Assembly (NCBI RefSeq): GCF_001006305.1
Contig: NZ_LBHJ01000020.1
Location: forward strand, 124,001-188,000
Length of the DNA stretch: 64,000 nucleotides
Direction: 5' to 3'
From: Silvibacterium bohemicum
GTDB taxonomy: Bacteria > Acidobacteriota > Terriglobia > Terriglobales > Acidobacteriaceae
The notes beneath the pieces are model-generated. The model made no database searches and was not told the origin of the DNA. It saw only the letters and a program-made list of their open reading frames with translations. Below, one piece after another: positions 15,163 to 21,550 of this stretch (its first letter is position 1; each line of letters begins with the position of its first letter). A program made the translations under genes and the position numbers.

Positions 15163-15386
15163 CCGCCTTACCCTTCGGTCTCGGCGCAGTTGTGCGTGGC
15201 GAGCATATAGAGCGGTCTTCCGATCGAACCCGCTTGCAGCGGGTCGAACGGATACTCGAAGCCGCACCCGAGGCAACAGAGCGCATGCTGCGACTTTGCG
15301 ATTTCCTTTCGCACTACATCCGTGGGCAGCTTGTCATCTTCGATGAACCGCATGCCCGCAGGCTATCACGGGAAGGTGCTGCATGA
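15153..15386 (+). CDS. Small hypothetical protein in modification cassette
   Basis: 77 residues beginning MRVTALPFGLGAVVRGEHIE. Its ATG lies inside the end of the preceding gene (10-bp overlap) and its end overlaps the next start by 4 bp, so it is translated as part of a coupled unit. The product is helical and Arg/Glu-rich (RLQRVERILEAAPEATERM). No motif was recognised. The overlaps are the main evidence that it is real. Confidence 0.6.
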   Translation: MRVTALPFGLGAVVRGEHIERSSDRTRLQRVERILEAAPEATERMLRLCDFLSHYIRGQLVIFDEPHARRLSREGAA

Positions 15387-16150
15387 TTCATTACCATGGC
15401 ACCCCCATCACTCCTGACTCGGCTGCTGCACAGATTCTCATGCGCCGCCATGCGATGGTCTCGTTCGCTCATCCGGAGCAAATCGATCTTGTAGCGGACG
15501 CTTGTCAGTCCTTCGCTCTCGACAACGGGGCGTTCTCGGCCTGGCGTGCCGGCAGACCGATCACGGACTGGAAACCCTTTTATGAGTGGGTCGCCGTTTG
15601 GCAACGGCATCCCGGCTTCGATTGGTTCCTGATCCCCGATGTGATCGACGGGAACGAGGAGCAGAATGACGCGCTGGTCTTCGACGCCGCGCTTTCTCGG
15701 CATGGAGTCCCCGTGTGGCATCTTCATGAATCGCTCGACAGAATCGAGCGGCTCATAGGACAAGGGTTCCCACGTATCGCAATCGGAAGCTCCGGCGAAT
15801 TCGCGCAGATCGGCGCGCCCCGCTGGTGGCGCCGCATGGCCGAAGCCATGTCTGCCTTCTGCGACGAGCAAGGCAGGCCACGCACCAGGCTGCATGGCCT
15901 GCGCATGCTCGACCCATATGTGTTCGCGTCGTTCCCATTCGCGAGCGCCGACAGCACGAACATTGCCCGCAATATCGGTCTGGATGGCAGGTGGACAGGC
16001 AGCTATTCCCCTGCGACCAAGTCTGGTCGCGGTGTTGTGCTCGTTGATCGAATCGAAGCAATCAATTCGGCCGAACGGTGGAGCGGATTCGCATACAGCG
16101 AGTCGCTCCCGCTGCTCTTTTCAGATAGCCCTGCCGAGGAGTCTGCATGA
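15383..16150 (+). CDS. Transglycosylase-like protein (TGT/DpdA-type barrel, putative)
   Basis: 255 residues. Motifs fall in the order seen in tRNA-guanine transglycosylases and phage DpdA relatives. They are LDNGAFSAW with Asp at 47 (compare DSGGFQ), WFLIPDVID with Asp at 86, RIAIGSSGEFA at about 131 (compare the AVGE substrate loop) and FPFASADSTNIARN with Asp at 190 (compare DCVxPTRNAR). Such enzymes swap guanine for a 7-deazaguanine base. If the call is right, the target here is probably DNA. No queuosine-precursor synthesis genes are present in the window. Overlaps with both neighbours support a joint pathway. Family assignment rests on motifs only. Confidence 0.55.
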   Translation: MIHYHGTPITPDSAAAQILMRRHAMVSFAHPEQIDLVADACQSFALDNGAFSAWRAGRPITDWKPFYEWVAVWQRHPGFDWFLIPDVIDGNEEQNDALVFDAALSRHGVPVWHLHESLDRIERLIGQGFPRIAIGSSGEFAQIGAPRWWRRMAEAMSAFCDEQGRPRTRLHGLRMLDPYVFASFPFASADSTNIARNIGLDGRWTGSYSPATKSGRGVVLVDRIEAINSAERWSGFAYSESLPLLFSDSPAEESA

Positions 16151-17913
16151 GATACCTCTCCGTTTGTTCAGGGATCGAAGCCGTTTCGGTTGCGTGGCAA
16201 CCTCTCGGCTGGCAGCCCGCGATGTTCGCAGAGATCGATCCGTTCTGTGCATGGCTGCTGCGCTCGCGCTATGGCGCGTCGCGTCCGCTGCACATGCCCA
16301 GCCCGAACGATGCCTCCAATCGGAAGGAGGCGAAGCAGCGCGCGGCAGCCATCCGCAACGTTGTTGCTCTGCCTGCCGATGGCGCGGTCATCAACGCCGG
16401 AGACTTCACAAAAATTGGAGTAGAGGATGTTGGAACAATCGACCTTCTGGCCGGAGGAACACCTTGCCAGTCTTTCTCCGTCGCCGGTAAGCGAGCAGGA
16501 CTGGATGACCCGCGTGGCAACCTCACTATCGAGTTTGCTCGACTTGCTGGCAGACTCAGGCCCCTATGGCTGGTGTGGGAGAACGTCCCCGGCGTCCTGT
16601 CGATCGATGACGGACGGACGTTTGGAGCCTTCCTCGGGATACTGGTCCAACTCGGGTATGGGATCGCCTACCGAGTTCTGGACGCTCAGCATTTTGGAGT
16701 TCCCCAGCGACGGCGTCGCGTCTTCGTTGTCGGACATCTTGGAGACTGGCGAGGTCCCGCAGCGGTACTACTTGAGCGCCACAGCCTGTCGGGGTATCCT
16801 CCGCCGCGCCGTGAAACGCGGAAAGACGTTGCCCCCACTCTTAGCGCGCGCGCTCATGGCGGTGGCGGGCCGGGAACAGACTTCGACCTCAGTGGCGGCC
16901 TGATTCCCAGCACCGGAGACACCCCTCATTGCCTCAATGCGGGGGGCATGGGAAGACAGGACTTTGAAACCGAAACTCTCATCACTCACGCGCTCTCAGC
17001 CGATGGCTTCGACGCGAGCGAGGATGGCACCGGGCGTGGAACGCCCATGGTGCCCGTCGCAATCTGCACCGCACATACACAATCGAACGGAAGCGGTTTC
17101 TCCGATGATGTTGCGCACACTCTTGAGAGTGGTGGCGCTCAGGCTGTCGCCTTTGCGCAGAACAGCCGAGATGAAGTGCGACTGCATGGTGGAGACGGCA
17201 AGACAGTCGGGGCACTCGCAGCGCAGCCAGGCGTAAAACAGCAATCCTACGTCGCCTTCTCTGCGAAAGACTATGGAGCCGACGCAGATAGCGTCGCACC
17301 GACACTGCGTGGCATGGGACATGACCGGAGCCATGCGAATGGTGGCGGCCAGGTAGCGATCGCCTTCGCACAGAACCAGGAAGGAAATGTCCTGAGTGGC
17401 GATGTGATGCAGTCGCTTGGAACCAACTCCAATGCCACCGGACGCAACGCCCCGACGATCGCGTTCACGCTACACGGCAGCGACGGTACCGCAAGTGCGG
17501 CTTCATCCACTGAAGTCGCAGGAAGTTTGCGTACACGCGCCCCTGGAAGCATCGAGAACAGCTCGACGACTGCCGTGCTTCAGGAGCAGCCCGTTGCCTG
17601 GTCTGGAGAACTCACTGCATCGACCGATGTCACGGGAACTCTTCAGCGTGGCGGCGAGGGTGGGCGAGTCGATGGAGTGATGACGCCTCAGATGGCCGTG
17701 CGGCGATTAACCCCTCGTGAGTGTGAGCGGTTGCAGGGATTCCCAGACGATTACACGCTGGTCGAGTATCGCGGCAAGCTGGCAGCGGATGGCCCCCGCT
17801 ACAAAGCGCTCGGCAACTCGATGGCAGTTCCGGTCATGCACTGGATAGGGAAACGGATTGCGGCAGTCGATGCCATCCTCCGTGACCGGCGCGGCGACGG
17901 GGAGTCTGGGTGA
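16147..17913 (+). CDS. DNA cytosine-5 methyltransferase with repeat-rich target domain
   Basis: 588 residues. Motif I lies at the very start (YLSVCSGIEAVSVAW). The catalytic Pro-Cys is in GGTPCQSFS (Cys107), the ENV motif at 145-147 and motif VIII QRRRR at 187-191. The C-terminal part has LTPRECERLQGFPDDY and YKALGNSMAVPV. Between about 225 and 440 is a Gly/Ala/Ser-rich insertion with repeated segments of the type VAxTL-GG and AIAFAQN, as in phage-encoded enzymes with extended or multiple target recognition. It methylates DNA cytosine at C5, probably to protect the element. It is the last gene of the coupled cassette. Confidence 0.93.
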   Translation: MRYLSVCSGIEAVSVAWQPLGWQPAMFAEIDPFCAWLLRSRYGASRPLHMPSPNDASNRKEAKQRAAAIRNVVALPADGAVINAGDFTKIGVEDVGTIDLLAGGTPCQSFSVAGKRAGLDDPRGNLTIEFARLAGRLRPLWLVWENVPGVLSIDDGRTFGAFLGILVQLGYGIAYRVLDAQHFGVPQRRRRVFVVGHLGDWRGPAAVLLERHSLSGYPPPRRETRKDVAPTLSARAHGGGGPGTDFDLSGGLIPSTGDTPHCLNAGGMGRQDFETETLITHALSADGFDASEDGTGRGTPMVPVAICTAHTQSNGSGFSDDVAHTLESGGAQAVAFAQNSRDEVRLHGGDGKTVGALAAQPGVKQQSYVAFSAKDYGADADSVAPTLRGMGHDRSHANGGGQVAIAFAQNQEGNVLSGDVMQSLGTNSNATGRNAPTIAFTLHGSDGTASAASSTEVAGSLRTRAPGSIENSSTTAVLQEQPVAWSGELTASTDVTGTLQRGGEGGRVDGVMTPQMAVRRLTPRECERLQGFPDDYTLVEYRGKLAADGPRYKALGNSMAVPVMHWIGKRIAAVDAILRDRRGDGESG

Positions 17914-17917
17914 GCAC

Positions 17918-18224
17918 GCGTATGCAGATTCTCACGACACCGACGCGTACTTCCTTCTCGCGGATACAGGTGGGGCTTCTTCTTGCCGTCACCAATCCTG
18001 AGTGGATGGTCTGCGTCTCGCCTACGACCCTGTCGCCCGAATACGGGATCTCCGCCTGGCAGGGAGCTGCACACAACGATGCCGGCCAAACGGTGCAGTG
18101 TACCCACGCGCAACACTTGCAGCCGGACTTGGTGGCCAGCAGACACCGTGCGGTTGGTTTTTGGTTGCATCGGCATCCTCAGCGCCGTCGAACCCTTCAG
18201 TCGAGTGTTTCCGTAAAGCGCCAT
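17918..18224 (-). pseudogene. Degraded ssb copy, inverted relative to the intact ssb
   Basis: On the minus strand, blocks match the intact ssb at 20017-20424. The start MALYGN corresponds to MALYEN, followed by ATKNQ, a match to the segment coding LATKSG, then VVGETQT and REKEVR. The matching blocks fall in different frames, so frameshifts have destroyed the gene. Its upstream side, GGGCAAATACAGGAGAG before the old ATG, also matches the leader of the intact gene. The two ssb copies therefore once diverged from palindromic element C. The gap after the cytosine methyltransferase holds only this remnant. Confidence 0.8.
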
Positions 18225-18230
18225 CTCTCC

Positions 18231-18396
18231 TGTATTTGCCCAGCTTTCCCTCGGTCACTCGCTTCGGTGCTCACCCCGCGCCCTGCGGCACGGCGCGTCT
18301 CTGCTTTTACGGCTTTCAGAAAATCTTTTCGACAACCTCCGCACAGAACGCGGACGAAAAGATTTTCCGAACCTTCCGCAAAAGCGCCGCTTGGCA
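18231..18396 (+). repeat. Palindromic leader element, copy C, left part
   Basis: This is the left portion of an element whose right portion lies at 19936-20000, separated by an insertion sequence. TGTATTTGCCC (18231-18241) is a perfect inverted repeat of GGGCAAATACA (19990-20000). It contains a perfect 12-bp hairpin AAAATCTTTTCG/CGAAAAGATTTT (18320-18366) with an inner TCCGC/GCGGA. Similarity to copy B ends at GCCGCTTGG, which marks the insertion point. Confidence 0.8.
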
Positions 18397-18466
18397 CACA
18401 TTATGAAAGGACGCCCCACCCCCCTACGTGCAAGAGGAGTAAAAAGCCAGAGGGAGGAAGAGCGAG

Positions 18467-19534
18467 ATGGACAGCATCAAGTATGTCGGCATGGACGTTC
18501 ACAAGGAAACAGTCTCGATTGCAGTGCGTAACCAGGCGGGGAAGATCGTGATGGAGACAGTCATAGAGACGAGAGCGAACGCGATCCTCGATTGCATCCG
18601 AGGGATGCGTGGTGAGCTGCATATCACCTTCGAAGAAGGTACGTGGGCCGCATGGCTCTATGACCTATTGCATCCTCATGTTGCGCGCGTCGTGGTCTGC
18701 GATCCACGCCGGAACGCCTTGCTCACCGAGGGCAACAAGGGAGACAAGGTCGACGCACACAGGCTTGCGGCATTGCTTCGCGATGGCGGTATGCTTCGGC
18801 CGGTCTACCACGGTGAGCACAGCCTGCGCTCTCTGCGAGAGCTGGCGCGCAGTTACCTCGTCATCACCCAGGATGTGACACGGGTGATGAACCGCACGAA
18901 GGCGCTGTATCGCGGCTGGGGTATTCCATGCGGCGGACAGCAGGTATATGCAGCTAACCACCGTGAAGCGTGGCTGAGCAAGCTCCCTGAGACTGGCGTG
19001 CGGCGCAGGGCGGAACATTTCTACCAGGAGTTGGACGCGCTCCGGGCACTCCGCCAGCAGGCAAGACGCGACCTGCTGACGGAGGCTCGTAAACAGCCGG
19101 CCACACGCTGGCTCCGTCAGGTCCCGTACATCGGACCGATCTGGTCAGCGCTGCTCGTTGCGTTGCTCCAGACACCTCATCGCTTTCGGACGAAGAGGCA
19201 GCTCTGGTCTTACTGTGGGCTGGCCATCAGAACATCGAGCAGCGCCGACTACCAATTCATTGACGGAGAGCTGAAGCGATCGAAGAAGTCGCCTCTTCTC
19301 CGCGGGCTCAACACGAACCACAACCATGCGCTGAAGAACATCTTCAAGCACGCCGCGATGGGCGCAAGTTGTGGTTCAGGCCCGCTCCGTGAGTTTTATG
19401 ACGCCCAGGTCGCTCAGGGGAAGAAGCCTGCGATGGCCCGGCTGACATTGGCCCGTAAGATTGCGGCCGTCACTTTAGCTGTTTGGAAGCAGGAAGGAGG
19501 GTTTGACGCGGCCCATCTAAAGCTGCAGGCTTGA
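18467..19534 (+). CDS. IS110-family transposase (DEDD RuvC-like recombinase)
   Basis: 355 residues. The N-terminal RuvC-like domain starts KYVGMDVHKE with the first catalytic Asp, and includes ITFEEGTWAAWLY and NKGDKVDAHRLA. The C-terminal Tnp20 domain includes the helix-hairpin-helix VPYIGPIWSALL and ends with GASCGSGPLREFYD, which holds the conserved serine. It moves the element by an RNA-guided recombination that does not leave normal target duplications. The start follows GGAGGAAGAGCG. The frame is intact, so the element may still be active. Confidence 0.95.
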   Translation: MDSIKYVGMDVHKETVSIAVRNQAGKIVMETVIETRANAILDCIRGMRGELHITFEEGTWAAWLYDLLHPHVARVVVCDPRRNALLTEGNKGDKVDAHRLAALLRDGGMLRPVYHGEHSLRSLRELARSYLVITQDVTRVMNRTKALYRGWGIPCGGQQVYAANHREAWLSKLPETGVRRRAEHFYQELDALRALRQQARRDLLTEARKQPATRWLRQVPYIGPIWSALLVALLQTPHRFRTKRQLWSYCGLAIRTSSSADYQFIDGELKRSKKSPLLRGLNTNHNHALKNIFKHAAMGASCGSGPLREFYDAQVAQGKKPAMARLTLARKIAAVTLAVWKQEGGFDAAHLKLQA

Positions 19535-19922
19535 GCGCCCCGAGAACAGATCTACCATGCAGGCGATTCTTCGCTTCGTTGTGGCCAGAGACGTTTCCGG
19601 AGCTCTCGGTTCGAGGGTGAGTATCCACTCCCAAGTTAGGCGATCACGCGCCTCGGCGCACAGTCTCCATTGGCACTCTATGCCCCCTTGGATAACCGAA
19701 GAAAGTCGTAGGCCTCGAGTCTCGAATAAGACCATGGTTGGCACCTTTGCCAATCGGTTCGCTTGTCAGCTTCGAAAGTGGATGGCGTTCGCTCAACGAT
19801 CACGATGAATAACTCTGCAAGGAAAGAACTGCAATCGAGACAAAACCTGAAGGCGTGGGGGTTGGGGCTGGCTGTCAAGAGACGGTCGCTCCGCGACGGG
19901 AGAACCCTGTCTCTTGACAACC
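19535..19922 (+). ncRNA. Candidate bridge RNA region of the insertion sequence
   Basis: The 390-base noncoding 3' part of the insertion sequence, between the transposase stop and the right subterminal repeat, is where IS1111-type elements encode their bridge RNA. The last part folds into an 11-bp perfect stem, TGTCAAGAGAC (19873-19883) with GTCTCTTGACA (19909-19919), enclosing a smaller GTCGC/GCGAC hairpin. No convincing protein is encoded. The exact RNA ends and its guide loops cannot be read off directly. Confidence 0.4.
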
Positions 19923-19935
19923 CCTTTCATAAGAC

Positions 19936-20000
19936 TTGGGAGCGGGGCACCTCGCGTCGCTTCGCGCAAGAGTGTCCCGAGGGCAATCCGGGCAAATACA
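19936..20000 (+). repeat. Palindromic leader element, copy C, right part
   Basis: It starts CTTGGGAGC, closes a stem with CCCGAGG near 19975 and ends with GGGCAAATACA (19990-20000), the partner of 18231-18241. It lies 16 bp before the intact ssb start, so the ssb gene keeps only this proximal part plus the right end of the insertion sequence upstream. Confidence 0.75.
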
Positions 20001-20016
20001 AACAAGGAGAAACACA

Positions 20017-20424
20017 ATGGCACTCTACGAAAACGAACAGAAACTGAAGGGCTTCGTCGGCAAGGACGCCGAGAGCTTCGCAACCAAAAACCAGACCACC
20101 TTCGTCGTCTTCTCGCTGGCCACCAAGTCCGGCTACAAGAAGGGCGACCAGTGGGTGAACAAGACCGAGTGGCACCGCATCGTCGCCTTCGGCAAGCCCG
20201 CCGAGGACGCGAAGCCCCTGAAGAAGGGCGACTACGTCGAGGTCGTAGGCGAGACACAGACCAACCAGTACGACAAAGAGATTGGTGACGGCAAGAAGAA
20301 GACCAAAGTCACCTTCCGCGAGAAGGAGGTACGCGCCAGCATCGTCAAGAAGCTGGCGAAACCCGAGAGCTCACGCGACGAGAACCTCGACGCCGAGCCG
20401 GTCACGGAGGACGACGCGGCTTAG
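20017..20424 (+). CDS. ssb: Single-stranded DNA-binding protein
   Basis: 135 residues from ATG 20017, preceded by AAGGAGAAACACA. The OB fold is visible: KLKGFVGKDAES, TTFVVFSLATKSGY, then the diagnostic TEWHRIVAFGK and DYVEVVGETQTNQY. The C-terminus is acidic (EPVTEDDAA) but lacks the canonical DDDIPF tip. It binds single-stranded DNA, presumably during conjugative transfer or replication of the element. It directly follows palindromic element C. A long hairpin spans its stop codon. Confidence 0.92.
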   Translation: MALYENEQKLKGFVGKDAESFATKNQTTFVVFSLATKSGYKKGDQWVNKTEWHRIVAFGKPAEDAKPLKKGDYVEVVGETQTNQYDKEIGDGKKKTKVTFREKEVRASIVKKLAKPESSRDENLDAEPVTEDDAA

Positions 20425-20439
20425 GCCGCGTTGTCCTCC
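20406..20439 (+). terminator. Hairpin spanning the ssb stop codon
   Basis: GGAGGACGACGCGGC (20406-20420) pairs with GCCGCGTTGTCCTCC (20425-20439) at 14 of 15 Watson-Crick positions, with one wobble pair. The four-base loop starts inside the TAG stop. There is no T-run, so attenuation or mRNA protection is as likely as termination. Confidence 0.55.
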
Positions 20440-20455
20440 CTCGGGAGGTGCAACC

Positions 20456-20854
20456 ATGACTGGATTATTTCAGAACACCGTCACGCTGCGAGGATTCCTC
20501 GCAGCGGACGCCACGGTTCCGCCTTCGGACGGAATCACCGAGGAGGCTTTCGCAGTTTTGCTCCTGGCAACGATGTCCGGAACCTGGGACGTCGCCACCA
20601 ACGAGTGGACTCCACGGATCACCACACACCGGATCGTCTGTCCCGGCCCGTGGTTCTGCGGTTTCACCCGCGGTATGAAACGTGGCGACTATCTCGATGT
20701 CGAAGCAGAACTACGAGCGCAGGAGCATATCCGAATCGCAGTTGTTGCTGGAGAGCGTTTTCCTGTGAAGCACGACTCGTATGAGATTCAAGCGACACGG
20801 ATACAGCGGTTGGAACGTCCCCTGCTAGTCGTCGATACGGGCGAGGACGGCTAA
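20456..20854 (+). CDS. Second OB-fold SSB-like protein
   Basis: 132 residues. MTGLFQNTVTLRGFLAADAT, FAVLLLATMSGTW, RITTHRIVCPG and RGDYLDVEAELRAQ follow the SSB strand order, with THRIV in place of the WHRIV hallmark. It lies 32 bp after ssb with GGGAGG as ribosome-binding site. It is more divergent than ssb and resembles the protein at 13852, so the element carries three intact SSB-like genes. It may be a transfer-specific partner. It is followed by a terminator. Confidence 0.7.
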   Translation: MTGLFQNTVTLRGFLAADATVPPSDGITEEAFAVLLLATMSGTWDVATNEWTPRITTHRIVCPGPWFCGFTRGMKRGDYLDVEAELRAQEHIRIAVVAGERFPVKHDSYEIQATRIQRLERPLLVVDTGEDG

Positions 20855-20873
20855 CGCCGTCCGCCCTCATTTC

Positions 20874-20897
20874 GCGGAGAGGCTAAAGCCTCTCCGC
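20874..20897 (+). terminator. Intrinsic terminator after second SSB-like gene
   Basis: Perfect 11-bp stem GCGGAGAGGCT/AGCCTCTCCGC with a minimal loop, followed by TTTTGTTCT. The same left arm occurs in the terminator at 14257-14288. Confidence 0.85.
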
Positions 20898-20944
20898 TTT
20901 TGTTCTGACAAGGCCGCTCTGTTATCGCGGCAGAAAGGAACCCG

Positions 20945-21253
20945 ATGTTCGCCAACGCTGTCTTCGTCGCCACGCTGATCTTTCTCGCGCTCGGATTCTG
21001 GCTCACTGGTGAGCTGCGCTTCCTCACTCCCTGGCGAAGCTTCATTCTTCATCACGATCTCCAGAGCATCGCGCTTTACTGCGCTCTGCTCTTCGCCAAC
21101 ATCCTCGGCATCACCATCTGGATCGAGCGCAAGTTCTTCCTCCGAGATGCCGGTCGCAAGCTCCGGCATCTCGATCAGGAAATTCAGACCGGACAGAGTG
21201 AACTCTCCGAAGAGATTCTTTCCCGCTTTGGCGAGTCGGAGGAGGAACAGTAA
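20945..21253 (+). CDS. Small membrane protein with two membrane segments
   Basis: 102 residues. The first membrane segment is NAVFVATLIFLALGFWL, the second IALYCALLFANILGITIWI. A charged cytoplasmic tail follows with coiled-coil character (KLRHLDQEIQTGQSELSEEIL). The ribosome-binding site is GAAAGGAA. No family was recognised. It is the first of a run of closely packed genes (3-4 bp spacing or overlaps) leading to the relaxosome-like region, so a role in transfer is likely by position only. Confidence 0.65.
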   Translation: MFANAVFVATLIFLALGFWLTGELRFLTPWRSFILHHDLQSIALYCALLFANILGITIWIERKFFLRDAGRKLRHLDQEIQTGQSELSEEILSRFGESEEEQ

Positions 21254-21256
21254 ACC

Positions 21257-21550
21257 ATGGCGAGTGAAGACCAATATATGGAACGTACTCCTGATCTCGT
21301 CGCGAAGATCCGTGCGATGCGCGAGGCCGCCGACAAGCTGATGAACCGCTTCACCCGCGTGGCCGACTACGACGTTCGTCGTGTCGTCGGCCAACTTCCC
21401 AAGGCGCCGCCGGTTTCTGACGAAACCGTCTTGCCTTCTCCCCCGCCGAGCCGCCAGAAGAAGTCATCCACGAAGTCGGCGAATACCCAGACAGCGATCG
21501 ACTTCACGCCTGCTCCTGCGGAGCGCGGCGATGACGGGGAGGCCGCATGA
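21257..21550 (+). CDS. Hypothetical protein, transfer region
   Basis: 97 residues. The N-terminal half is helical and basic (TPDLVAKIRAMREAADKLMNRF). The C-terminal half is disordered, rich in Pro, Ser and Lys (PSPPPSRQKKSSTKS). It starts 3 bp after the small membrane protein and overlaps the next gene by 4 bp. A small DNA- or relaxosome-binding adaptor would fit this composition, but no motif proves it. Confidence 0.6.
   Translation: MASEDQYMERTPDLVAKIRAMREAADKLMNRFTRVADYDVRRVVGQLPKAPPVSDETVLPSPPPSRQKKSSTKSANTQTAIDFTPAPAERGDDGEAA

Larger units (their letters stand above)
18397..19935 (+). mobile_element. IS110-family (IS1111-like) insertion sequence inside palindromic element C
   Basis: About 1.54 kb interrupts sequence that is continuous in copy B. 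Homology stops at CCGCTTGG (about 18394) and resumes at CTTGGGAGC (about 19935). A 10-bp inverted repeat TTATGAAAGG (18401-18410) and CCTTTCATAA (19923-19932) lies just inside the ends. Short subterminal repeats and a long 3' noncoding part fit the IS1111 subgroup. Exact ends cannot be set without an empty site. Members of this group are known to favour palindromic targets, and this one sits in one. Confidence 0.8.

Noticed and set aside
17910-18551. Rightward open frame starting at GTG 17910 after the cytosine methyltransferase
   Set aside because: It runs across an inverted ssb pseudogene, palindromic element C and the insertion sequence start, and its product is low-complexity and Arg-rich.
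18467-19534. Transposase considered as a cargo gene of an integron or transposon larger than the IS
   Set aside because: Copy B shows continuous sequence across the junction, so only about 1.54 kb was inserted.
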